Source: a bacterium
GTDB taxonomy: Bacteria > Electryoneota > Electryoneia > Electryoneales > Electryoneaceae
Direction: 5' to 3'
Assembly (NCBI GenBank): GCA_020444425.1
Contig: JAHLLB010000028.1
Coordinates: forward strand, 1-64,000
Length of the DNA stretch: 64,000 nucleotides
Position numbers and translations under genes: made by a program
Shown: one piece after another, positions 28,058 to 35,949 of the stretch
Numbering within the stretch: position 1 is the stretch's first letter
How the letters are laid out: each line of letters begins with the position of its first letter
Notes under the pieces: generated by a model
Told to the model about the DNA's origin: nothing
Databases searched by the model: none
Seen by the model: the letters and a program-made list of their open reading frames with translations, nothing else

Positions 28058-28294
28058 TCACTGGATCCGTTCTTCGACAGCGTCAATGACTTCGCGGCTG
28101 TCCGGGAATCGGCCTTGCCTGTGCTTGGAGAACACAAGCTGACCCTCGTATGTCACATCAAAAATGCCACCTCTGCCCTTGATCATCTTGATCTGCGCAT
28201 CGGGGAACTTCTCTGTCAAGTCGGCCGCCAGCCTGGCGGCACGTGGTTCGTAGTTTCAAACGACGCAATACTCAATCGAAAACTTCACAATCAT
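28058..28294 (-). CDS. selW: SelW/SelT/SelH (Rdx) family selenoprotein with in-frame UGA
   Basis: A 78-residue protein if UGA at codon 13 (28258-28256) is read as selenocysteine. The start reads MIVKFSIEYCVVU-NYEPRAARLAADL, which is the CxxU redox motif and the NYxPRAxxLA helix of the Rdx family; then IKMIKGRGGIFDVTYEGQLV and the end EVIDAVEERIQ complete the small thioredoxin-like fold. The real stop is TGA at 28060-28058. The start ATG overlaps the stop of the HU gene (ATGA, 28294-28291), and a terminator follows. Conservation continues in frame after the UGA, so it is not a nonsense mutation. A SECIS-like hairpin lies 15 bases after the UGA. SelW-type proteins are thought to act as thiol oxidoreductases. 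Insertion needs selA, selB, selC and selD, which are not in the window. Confidence 0.88.
28224..28240 (-). promoter_or_regulatory. SECIS-like hairpin in selW
   Basis: On the minus strand GCCGCC-AGGCT-GGCGGC forms a 6-bp perfect GC stem starting 15 bases after the UGA codon (an extra A-T pair could shrink the loop to three bases). Bacterial SECIS elements lie in the coding region directly downstream of UGA, and the E. coli fdhF apical loop is AGGUCU, similar to AGGCU here. Position and loop fit SelB recognition. Confidence 0.65.
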
Positions 28295-28653
28295 CGCCCA
28301 TCTTGTTTGTGACTACGCTCCAGTTCTAACTCATCCAGTGGCTTCTGCAGCGCTTCCTTGATGCGGCGCCCAGGACGGAAATGTGTCTTCCGCCGTGCCG
28401 GGATGTAAATCTCTTCCCCAGGTTTGCGTGGATTGCGCGCCTTCGGCTTTGGTGCGGTATTCTTTACCTGGAGCACACCGAAATCACGAATCTCAATGCG
28501 ACATTCGCCTGGAGTATTCACGATCATGTCGCGCATTGTCGTAAAAGCGGCATCCACAATCGGAGCGACCACCTTCGGGTCAAGCCCTGTACTTTTGGCG
28601 GTCATTTCGACGACATCACGTTTAATAAACGTTCTGGGTCGTTGCGAACTCAT
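28291..28653 (-). CDS. HU/IHF-family DNA-binding protein
   Basis: A 120-residue histone-like protein. The helical part (FIKRDVVEMTAKSTGLDPKV) is followed by the beta-arm with FGVLQVKNTAPKPKARNPRK and PGEEIYIPARRKTHFRPG, matching the DNA-bending arm of HU/IHF. A basic tail of about 20 residues extends past the usual end. The ATG at 28653 is preceded by GAGGAAAG; an open frame further upstream is not likely coding. It is the first gene of a two-gene operon with selW. Confidence 0.9.
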   Translation of the reverse strand: MSSQRPRTFIKRDVVEMTAKSTGLDPKVVAPIVDAAFTTMRDMIVNTPGECRIEIRDFGVLQVKNTAPKPKARNPRKPGEEIYIPARRKTHFRPGRRIKEALQKPLDELELERSHKQDGR

Positions 28654-28841
28654 TCTGCTTTCCTCGCCTTGACGGTCAGCCCGGTTTCTCTCACGGGAGT
28701 AAAGTAGGACTACCAGAATCCTAAGTAAAGTGATGACGATCACATCAGTCTCAGCAAGGGCTGATATGGAGCTGTTTCTTAAGATGTTGCCGCTGCCAAC
28801 TGCGCATCGTACCTTGACCGCGCCAACCATGGAGGAATTTC

Positions 28842-30116
28842 ATGAAACAAATACCCCTGATTCTGTTTGAAGATCCGGGCTACCGGCGCTTCGGACCGTT
28901 GACAACTCTGCGCCCGGTCTGGGATCTCGTCCTCGGTCTCGAAACCCTTGGAAACCGCATCGCCAGACGGTTTGACGCACAACCGTACTCGTGGATTCCA
29001 CGGACCGAGCTCAAAGATCTGGTCAAGGAAACACAGGGTGCGCGCGCGACGAATCTACCGACACGTGATGATGTGCTGCTCGTGAATGGACGGACGATCG
29101 GCGACCTGCCGGTCGAGGGATTGCACCCGGATACTCCCCACACGCTGTGGGTGGACGGTGGAGACGTCGTCGCGGCTCGCATCCCGGCCTCCGTGGCTCG
29201 CCGCTGGTTCAAACTGCCAACGCAAAACCCCACCGACTACTCTGCGCAGATGCTGATCAACCTGTGGACACAGGAAAGCGGTGCGCCGGAAGTCGAAATA
29301 CACGAAGTCAAGCACGCCCTCGCGTGGTGGCCATGGGACCTGCTGCACAATCAGGGCAAGTTCATCCATCAAGCTCTGCCCCGTGTCGGGGACGGGCAGT
29401 TGGACGGAGAGGTCCACCACAACACAATCCTGGTCGAAGAGACCAATATCCATGTGGCCGCGGGCGCGACGATCGGTGCCGGGGCGATTCTGGATGCCAG
29501 CGATGGTCCGATCATGATCATGGAAGGGACGAAGGTGATGCCCGGCGCGATCATCATCGGTCCCGTCGTGATCGGAGCGAATTGCACCATCAAAGCTGGC
29601 GCGAAGTTGTACGGTCCGTTGTCCATCGGCCCTGTCTGCAAGCTTGGGGGTGAAATCTCCGAAAGCATCTTCATCGGCCATTCGAACAAACAACACGATG
29701 GCTTCCTCGGCAACTCCATCGTCGGCGAATGGGTTAATCTCGGTGCGGGCACCAACAACAGCGACCTGAAAAACAACTATTCCAACATTGACGTCGTGAT
29801 CCAGGGCGAAAGTATCAACACCGGAAGCCCCTTCTTCGGCTGCCTTATCGGCGATCACGTCAAAACCGCGATCAACACGCAGTTGAACACAGGAACCGCC
29901 ATCGGCGCCGGCAGCAACCTGTTCGGGGCCGGCTTCCCGCCGAAAACCATCGGCGCATTCCGCTGGGGTGGCGCGGAAGGATTCGAAATCTACGAGATCA
30001 ACAAGTTCCTGCGCACTGCGGAAGTTGTGCTCGGACGCCGGAACAAAGAACTCACCCCCGCGATGGCGAACCTGCTCCGGCGGCTGCACTCGCTGGCGAT
30101 GAGCGGCGCGGAATAA
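28842..30116 (+). CDS. GlmU-like protein with left-handed beta-helix
   Basis: A 424-residue protein. The N-terminal half matches the degenerate nucleotidyltransferase-like domain found in some Bacteroidetes-type GlmU homologues (begins IPLILFEDPGYRRFGPLTTL) and lacks the GxGTRM uridylyl loop. From about residue 195 hexapeptide repeats (IHVAAGATIGAGAILDASDG ... GPVVIGANCTIKAGAKLYGP) form a trimeric beta-helix as in acyl/acetyltransferases. It may act in sugar-nucleotide synthesis, but the reaction is not determined. GGAGGA precedes the ATG. It is divergent from the HU-selW operon. Confidence 0.78.
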   Translation: MKQIPLILFEDPGYRRFGPLTTLRPVWDLVLGLETLGNRIARRFDAQPYSWIPRTELKDLVKETQGARATNLPTRDDVLLVNGRTIGDLPVEGLHPDTPHTLWVDGGDVVAARIPASVARRWFKLPTQNPTDYSAQMLINLWTQESGAPEVEIHEVKHALAWWPWDLLHNQGKFIHQALPRVGDGQLDGEVHHNTILVEETNIHVAAGATIGAGAILDASDGPIMIMEGTKVMPGAIIIGPVVIGANCTIKAGAKLYGPLSIGPVCKLGGEISESIFIGHSNKQHDGFLGNSIVGEWVNLGAGTNNSDLKNNYSNIDVVIQGESINTGSPFFGCLIGDHVKTAINTQLNTGTAIGAGSNLFGAGFPPKTIGAFRWGGAEGFEIYEINKFLRTAEVVLGRRNKELTPAMANLLRRLHSLAMSGAE

Positions 30117-30131
30117 CCGAGAACTCAAGAT

Positions 30132-30268
30132 CATTGACAAATCCGGTCGCATGGTGTGTCATGCTGAACGAAGTGAAGCAGAGCCAGCTTTGTTTATCAC
30201 TAGTTGATATGTAACCTACTGATAATCTGGACCTTCTTCACTTCTCTTCGTTCCGTTCAGAATGACGC
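30132..30268. repeat. Interspersed inverted-repeat element (diverged copy)
   Basis: The left arm GTCATGCTGAACGAAGTGAAG (about 30158-30178) and right arm TTCGTTCCGTTCAGAATGAC (30247-30266) match the element at 4875-5060 with more changes in the left arm. The gap 30117-30418 contains nothing else I can name. Confidence 0.7.
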
Positions 30269-30418
30269 ACTTGTCATCTTTCGAAGGGGGAAGCGGCGCT
30301 TTCGTGCATTGTCAGCAACTGAGAACTCCCGGTGTTACCCCGGAAACCGTGCAAGGTGATGCGGAGTGTGTTAGTTTAGGCACTCCTAACTCCATCGTTT
30401 TGCACGGAATTCTGGTTT

Positions 30419-32359
30419 ATGTTGACAGTTCGCCCCCCGATTCGACCGAACACGGATACCGCGAGACGGTACGCTCTCGCGTTCATACGTCCCATCCTGC
30501 TAACCCTGGTGCTGCTGATGACCATACCTGACGCAAACGCCGCCAAGCTGTCGACCGAAGCCCACTACACCCTCAACATGACCCATGGCGCCGACCGCCT
30601 CTTCCACGTTGAATGCCGTTTCCCGGAACGCACGGGGACGGAGACCGTACTCACGCTGCCGGTGTGGTCGCCGGGATCATACCTGATCCGTGAGTACGCC
30701 AAGAATCTCAGCCATTTTGAGGCATTCAATTCGGATGGAGACACGCTCAAGTTCGAGAAGTTCGCCAAGGACCGCTGGCGAATTGAGCACAAAGACGGCG
30801 ATGATCTGGTCGTCCGTTACCGTATCTACGGCGGCGAGCTGACGGTGCGCACGCCGTACATCACAAGTTTGCGCGCAGAATGGCAGACGACCAGCGTGTT
30901 TGCCGCGCCGCTGGATGAGGAACTGTCGGCGTGGACGATCCGGACCATTGTGCCGAAAGGTTGGACGTCGGACGTGATCGCGACGAAAATCCCCGGCGAT
31001 TCGGATACGTGGCGCGGTGCCGGGCATGACCGTTTCTACGACACGGTCGGTATGGCGGGCCCGTTGACCACGTGGCCGTTTGAAATCGGAGGCGTGCCGC
31101 ATCGGCTGGTCTTCGACGGGGACGGTAATTACAAGCAGGACGAGATCCTGCCGCTGGTCGCGGCGGGGATGCGTCAGGTTGAGAAGATTTTCCGGGGCGA
31201 CATGGAGCTGGTCGATGGTCGTTCCCCTGCCCTGCCGGTGGACGATTACGGCATCCTGACGGTGCTTGACAACCAGGGTGGCGGCGGACTGGAGCATATT
31301 CGCGGCACGCTGCTGCTGTGGGAACGCTGGAGCCTGAAGTCACGCTGGGACCGGATGCGGTTCGCGACGCTGTGCGTGCACGAGTACATCCACTTCTGGA
31401 ACGTCAAGAGCATCCGCCCGAACAATTTTTACCACTACCACTACGACCAGGAGAACTACACCCGCAACCTGTTCGAAATCGAAGGATTCACCAGCTACTA
31501 TGACGTCCTGTTGACCGGACGCGGGCTCGCCACATTGGACGACGCCAAGGATTGGGTGACCGATTGGCTCAAGCTGTGGGAACGCGAGATCCAGACGCAC
31601 GAAGGCTATCCCGGCAAGGACGTGCAGAACCTGCGCGAAGCCAGCTTCGAGGCGTGGATCAAGTTCTACCGGCGGGATGAAAATTACGCCAACCACAACA
31701 TTCACTATTACCGCAAGGGCGCGCTGGTCGCGGCGTTGCTGGACGCGTCCATCCGGGCGCAGAGCAACGATGAGAAGTCCCTCGACGACGTGATGCACCA
31801 GCTGTGGGTGAACCATCTCGATACAGGCGCGGGATATGATGTTGATGGCGTCCGGGACATCATCGTGGATGTGACCGGCTTCGATCCGACCGAGTTCTGG
31901 GCACGGTACGTCACCGGAACCGACCCGCTGCCCTACGACGACCTGTGGCTGAAGCGGATCGGGTTCACGTTGGAGCAGCCCGAAGATGATGCGTGGCTCG
32001 GTGTCGATTTCGCGACGAAACACGGGCAGGTGATCTGCAAGACGGTCCATGACGGCGGACCCGCTGAAGCGGCAGGGCTGTCCAACGGCGACGAACTGGT
32101 CGCGATCGACGGCTGGCGGGTGCTCGCCGCGTCCGGAACCGCCGACTGGAACTACCAGGAACGGATCACCGCGCTCGATCCGGGCGACACAATGACAGTC
32201 ACCCTCGCCCGTGAAGGCAAGCTGATGGAACGAACCCTGACAGCGGCGGTGAATCCCGCCAAGGTGAAGCTGAAGCCGGTGGACGAACCGTCCGAGGAAC
32301 AGATCGCGGCGTTCCGGGCGTGGTGTGGGCTGCCCCATCCGGGTGAGATGGATGAGTAG
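30419..32359 (+). CDS. M61 family glycyl aminopeptidase-like protease with PDZ domain
   Basis: A 646-residue exported protease. A signal sequence (hydrophobic ILLTLVLLMTIPDANA) ends near residue 41. The N-terminal beta domain includes LTLPVWSPGSYLIREYAKNL, typical of M61. The zinc site is H321-E-Y-I-H325, with the third ligand in EIEGFTSYY near residue 355. A PDZ domain lies near residues 530-610 (GGPAEAAGLSNGDELVAIDG). It should act in the periplasm. The start ATG has no strong ribosome site. Confidence 0.88.
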   Translation: MLTVRPPIRPNTDTARRYALAFIRPILLTLVLLMTIPDANAAKLSTEAHYTLNMTHGADRLFHVECRFPERTGTETVLTLPVWSPGSYLIREYAKNLSHFEAFNSDGDTLKFEKFAKDRWRIEHKDGDDLVVRYRIYGGELTVRTPYITSLRAEWQTTSVFAAPLDEELSAWTIRTIVPKGWTSDVIATKIPGDSDTWRGAGHDRFYDTVGMAGPLTTWPFEIGGVPHRLVFDGDGNYKQDEILPLVAAGMRQVEKIFRGDMELVDGRSPALPVDDYGILTVLDNQGGGGLEHIRGTLLLWERWSLKSRWDRMRFATLCVHEYIHFWNVKSIRPNNFYHYHYDQENYTRNLFEIEGFTSYYDVLLTGRGLATLDDAKDWVTDWLKLWEREIQTHEGYPGKDVQNLREASFEAWIKFYRRDENYANHNIHYYRKGALVAALLDASIRAQSNDEKSLDDVMHQLWVNHLDTGAGYDVDGVRDIIVDVTGFDPTEFWARYVTGTDPLPYDDLWLKRIGFTLEQPEDDAWLGVDFATKHGQVICKTVHDGGPAEAAGLSNGDELVAIDGWRVLAASGTADWNYQERITALDPGDTMTVTLAREGKLMERTLTAAVNPAKVKLKPVDEPSEEQIAAFRAWCGLPHPGEMDE

Positions 32360-32362
32360 GTA

Positions 32363-32423
32363 TCAGTGGTCAGTGGTCAGATGTGAGATGTGAGATGTGA
32401 GATGTGAGATGTGAGATGTGAGA
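32363..32423. repeat. Heptamer tandem arrays CAGTGGT and GATGTGA
   Basis: Two and a half copies of CAGTGGT (32363-32380) run into about six copies of GATGTGA (32380-32423). The second heptamer reappears, reverse complemented and degenerate, at about 58215-58326. The 585-base gap 32360-32944 also has GCGGGCT heptamers (32559-32576) and two palindromes ending in GGGCA, but no gene. Confidence 0.85.
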
Positions 32424-32579
32424 AAGTAAAGGCCACGGGACGCTTTAGGGATAAAGTGTATCAGACACGTGCCCCACTCTGGGGTGATCCAGCCTCCGAT
32501 GACCCGCGATAGCCGTCACAAACTGACGTGACGGACAATCACGGGCACCATGCTGACTGCGGGCTGCGGGCTGCGGAAC

Positions 32580-32655
32580 ATCATGTGCCCCTGATGGCTC
32601 TGCCAGCAGGGATTGTCTGCAGCCAGATCGCCCGCGTTGTCAGAGCCAACACGGG
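32580..32655. repeat. Two REP-like palindromes
   Basis: GTGCCCCTGATGGCTCTGCC followed by AGCAGGG (about 32583-32609) is the inverted form of the palindrome seen at 8810-8838. The second, CCGCGTTG-TCAGAGC-CAACACGGGCA (32631-32656), recurs at 53431-53457 and 58131-58157. Confidence 0.6.
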
Positions 32656-32944
32656 CAAGAGCTGATTTGTTTCCGGGGACACCTGTCGGTACAGATCGTG
32701 CGGATCAGCGATGGATCGGAGTAGGATTTCCAGGTCATTCACGTCGGTCTACCCTCAACCAGTACCGCCGGATGTTCCCGGATGATTCCTCTCCCCTTGC
32801 ACCTGCAACGCCTGTGTGTATCTTCAAGCGATCCGTCACGGGCCTGTACCCGCGATCCAGTCCTGATCACACGACAACCGGTTGGATCAAGAAACGTGCA
32901 GCCGGCAAACGAACCAGACATCATTCAGTGAGGAGCCCGCACTC

Positions 32945-33352
32945 GTGAACGCACCGTCGATGCCGCTACCCGCATCCGCACGAACGTTCATCACCCTCGC
33001 CGGCATCAGCGGATTTCTGATGGTCGCGCTGGGAGCGTTCGGTGCGCACCTGCTGGAAAACGCGATCTCCGTTGATCAACTGAAGGTCTGGGAGACTGCG
33101 GTCAAGTATCAGATGGTACACACCGTGGCGTTGCTCGCGTTAGCGCTGCTGTTCTTCTGGAAGTCGAACGGTGCACTACGCTGGGCGGGCTGGCTGTTCG
33201 TGGAAGGGATCGTGCTGTTTTCGGGCAGCTTGTACATCTATGCTGTGACTGATATTTCGTGGCTGGGGATGATTACACCGTTCGGCGGGATCGCGTTTCT
33301 CGTCGCGTGGGTGCTGTTAATCGTCGGATCGTTGCAGAAGAGGAGCTCGTGA
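32945..33352 (+). CDS. DUF423 family membrane protein
   Basis: A 135-residue protein with four hydrophobic segments. It shows the DUF423 (YgdD/YwdK-like) features GISGFLMVALGAFGAHLLEN, WETAVKYQMVHTVALLALAL and GSLYIYAV...ITPFGGIAFLVAW. Function is unknown. I choose the GTG at 32945 with GAGGAG upstream. The stop overlaps the start of the symporter gene (GTGA). Confidence 0.88.
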   Translation: MNAPSMPLPASARTFITLAGISGFLMVALGAFGAHLLENAISVDQLKVWETAVKYQMVHTVALLALALLFFWKSNGALRWAGWLFVEGIVLFSGSLYIYAVTDISWLGMITPFGGIAFLVAWVLLIVGSLQKRSS

Positions 33353-34608
33353 AACTCGCCGCCGGAAAACTGACACGTTGGATCCTGATCGGGCTGGGCG
33401 CGGGGATTGTCGTCGGCCTGATCCAGTACCTGACCCTCCCCGCGGACGTCAACGCCGCGATCATCAAGTGGGTGCACAACCCGCTCGGCGTCGTGTTCTT
33501 GAACGCGATCCGGCTGATGGTCGTGCCGCTGGTGCTGGTTTCGTTGACCCTCGGCACTGCAGCGATCGGCGACCTGAGCAAGCTGGGACGGATCGGCGGC
33601 AAGACGATGGGGATTTACCTCACCACCACCGCGATTGCCATTTCGATCGGTTTCATCCTCGCGACGACGGTCCATCCCGGCACGAACCTCGACATCCCGG
33701 TTGAGGGTGACTTTCAGGGCGGCGAATCGCCGTTCGTGATGGACATCATCACCGACATTGTGCCGACCAATCCGGTGTCGTCGATGGCGGAAGGCAACAT
33801 GCTGCAGATCATCTTCTTCGCCATCCTCGCCGGGCTCGCAATTGCCAAGATCGGGAAGAAAGCGGACCCGTTGATGCGTGGCCTCGAATCCCTCGACCAG
33901 GTGATTCAGGCGATGGTGGTGCTGATCATGTGGTATGCGCCGATCGGAGTATTCGGTCTGATCGCGAAGGTGGTCGCGGGTGAAGGATTTGCGGTGTTCG
34001 TCCCGCTGCTGAAGTACATGTTCTGTGTCGTCGGGGCGCTGGCGATACACGGACTGGTGATCTACCCGCTGTACCTGATGATCTTAACGAAGCTGAATCC
34101 GTGGCGATTCTACGCCAACATCTGGCCAGCAATGCTGGTCGCATTTTCGACCTCATCGTCCAACGCGACCCTGCCCGTCACGATGAACGTCGCCGGGACA
34201 CGTCTCGGCGCGAAGGAGTCAATTTACTCGTTCACGCTGCCGCTCGGCGCGACGATCAACATGGATGGCACCGCAATCATGCAGGGCGTGGCGACGGTGT
34301 TCATCGCCAATGTGTACGGCATCGACCTGACACTGGGCAACTTCCTGACGGTGGTGATGATGGCGACACTCGCCTCGATCGGGACCGCCGGTGTGCCCGG
34401 AGTCGGGCTGATCATGTTGTCGATGGTGCTGACCGAGATCGGCCTGCCGATTGAAGGGATCGGGATCATCCTCGGCGTCGACCGGCTGCTCGACATGACC
34501 CGTACCTCGGTCAACATCGCCGGAGACCTGATGACTACGACCGTCGTCGCAAAGTCGGAAGGGGAATTCGATGTGGCACGTTTCCTCGCGGCGAACAAAC
34601 CAGAATAA
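33349..34608 (+). CDS. Dicarboxylate/amino acid:cation symporter (SDF family)
   Basis: A 419-residue transporter of the glutamate/dicarboxylate:sodium or proton symporter family. The substrate-binding hairpin motif STSSSNATLP and the NMDGT motif (LPLGATINMDGTAIMQG) are intact, and about eight hydrophobic helices are visible. The GTG at 33349 follows AGGAGCTC and overlaps the DUF423 stop by four bases. An in-frame upstream start would overlap that gene fully and is unlikely. Confidence 0.92.
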   Translation: MKLAAGKLTRWILIGLGAGIVVGLIQYLTLPADVNAAIIKWVHNPLGVVFLNAIRLMVVPLVLVSLTLGTAAIGDLSKLGRIGGKTMGIYLTTTAIAISIGFILATTVHPGTNLDIPVEGDFQGGESPFVMDIITDIVPTNPVSSMAEGNMLQIIFFAILAGLAIAKIGKKADPLMRGLESLDQVIQAMVVLIMWYAPIGVFGLIAKVVAGEGFAVFVPLLKYMFCVVGALAIHGLVIYPLYLMILTKLNPWRFYANIWPAMLVAFSTSSSNATLPVTMNVAGTRLGAKESIYSFTLPLGATINMDGTAIMQGVATVFIANVYGIDLTLGNFLTVVMMATLASIGTAGVPGVGLIMLSMVLTEIGLPIEGIGIILGVDRLLDMTRTSVNIAGDLMTTTVVAKSEGEFDVARFLAANKPE

Positions 34609-34622
34609 CAGGAAAAGGCAGC

Positions 34623-34874
34623 ATGTCAGATTCACCTGAAAAAGAAACTCAACCCAAGGCGAAACCGAGTGCTGGATTAAGCCTGGGCGGTGTGGTCCTC
34701 GGGCTGGCGTTCGGTCTACTGCTGGATAACTTGGCGCTGGGCATTCTGTTCGCCCTCATGTTCGGCTCTGGCGCGGCAGAAACCAGCCGCAGAATCAACA
34801 AGAAACGGATATCGGATTCGAACCGTCCAACGAGTGAGGATGCTGATCCGGCGACGGATGTCAGGGATGCCTAA
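34623..34874 (+). CDS. Small membrane protein, 83 residues
   Basis: A short hydrophilic start, one hydrophobic hairpin-like stretch (LSLGGVVLGLAFGLLLDNLA ... GILFALMFGSGA, about residues 20-52) and a charged tail. It starts 14 bases after the symporter stop, so it may be an accessory protein made with it. I recognise no family. Confidence 0.6.
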   Translation: MSDSPEKETQPKAKPSAGLSLGGVVLGLAFGLLLDNLALGILFALMFGSGAAETSRRINKKRISDSNRPTSEDADPATDVRDA

Positions 34875-34898
34875 ATGACTCTTCTGCGGAGGTAGACC

Positions 34899-35060
34899 AT
34901 GGGCGAGAGCAAGTACTACGGCTGGAACCTTCCGTACAGCCTGATCGGTATTGGCGCCGGGATCGCTATCGGTATTGCGGCGGGTAATGTGGCTGCGGGT
35001 ATCGCTGTCGGCGCGGGGCTGGCCTTGTTTTTCGGGTTGATCAAAAGAAAGCAGAGTTAG
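34899..35060 (+). CDS. Small glycine-rich membrane protein, 53 residues
   Basis: A 53-residue frame beginning MGESKYYGWNLPYSLIGIGA and ending FFGLIKRKQS. GCGGAGGT sits seven bases before the ATG, a strong ribosome site. The core is a run of small residues (GIGAGIAIGIAAGNVAAGIA) suited to tight helix packing. It follows the 83-residue protein and resembles it in the GLxLG-type hydrophobic hairpin, so the two may be related partners. Function unknown. Confidence 0.6.
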   Translation: MGESKYYGWNLPYSLIGIGAGIAIGIAAGNVAAGIAVGAGLALFFGLIKRKQS

Positions 35061-35087
35061 TCGAAGGTTGATGAGGCCGGGAACCCG

Positions 35088-35909
35088 TCACAAACGGTTA
35101 CCGATTTTCTTCATTGTTTCCAGCAATTGCTCCGCCTGCCGGGGATCCAGGATCATGTTCACCGACAGGTCACTGATGTAGTTGTTTGCATCGAGACCGT
35201 CCATCCCGCGCATCAGTTCCTCTTCGAGCAGTCTTCCAGGAGCAGAACGCAGAGTTTCACATTCGCCGGGCAGGATTTCGCTGATGAAGTACCGAACCAG
35301 TGGCTTTGAGAGCTCGGATTCCGCGTCCGAATTGTTCAGGTTCGTTCTCGCCCCAGTCAGCATGGCGAGGTGTCGTGTGACGAAATCGCTGATCGCCTTG
35401 CGACCCGGTTCCGAACCGGGATCAAGATCCTTGAACAGTGGGGTATGAAACAGGGATTCAACAGCGACCATGGTCTGAAATCTCGCGGTATCCGCAGCGA
35501 CTGGTTCCGCGAAGTGTTTTTCCATCTCAAGCACAATTCGGCACAACCAGAGATGGATCAGCAGAAGTGCAAGGTTGATACCTTCCGGATGGGGTATGGC
35601 TCCCAGCCCGTCCTCCTGCAACCGGTTGTCCAGCCTGTCAGCCGTGAACCCGGACAGATTGATACAAACCTCTGCAGCCTTATACACCAGGGGATGTGGC
35701 TGCAACCCCGCTACGGTTCCCTTGCGGACACGTAGCCTGGAACCGTCCGGAAGACTGGCAAATGAATGTTCAGCAGCGTTAACATTGAAGCTATCCGTTT
35801 CGAGAATGACCGACACACGCCGTGTTACTCCGCTTTCCTGGTGAACCAGTAAAAACAGCGCACGCGCTTGCGCTGCCTGCAAGAACTGAGATCTGCCAAA
35901 TTGCATCAC
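35088..35909 (-). CDS. Hypothetical protein, 273 residues
   Basis: I do not recognise this protein. It is soluble, mostly helical in its second half and has no signal peptide. Composition and codon use look like its neighbours. It lies 40 bases downstream of the ST7-like TPR gene on the same strand, so the two are probably co-expressed. Possible features are the stretch PLVYKAAEVCINLSGFTADR and a C-terminal helical segment (QAEQLLETMKKIGNRL). Confidence 0.7.
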   Translation of the reverse strand: MMQFGRSQFLQAAQARALFLLVHQESGVTRRVSVILETDSFNVNAAEHSFASLPDGSRLRVRKGTVAGLQPHPLVYKAAEVCINLSGFTADRLDNRLQEDGLGAIPHPEGINLALLLIHLWLCRIVLEMEKHFAEPVAADTARFQTMVAVESLFHTPLFKDLDPGSEPGRKAISDFVTRHLAMLTGARTNLNNSDAESELSKPLVRYFISEILPGECETLRSAPGRLLEEELMRGMDGLDANNYISDLSVNMILDPRQAEQLLETMKKIGNRL

Positions 35910-35949
35910 AAGATCCTCATTTCTGTAAGGTCATCTGAGGCGCCAAGAT

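Noticed and set aside
28028-28312. 94-residue plus-strand frame
   Set aside because: It is the antisense of selW and is long only because the selW UGA and stops fall outside that frame.
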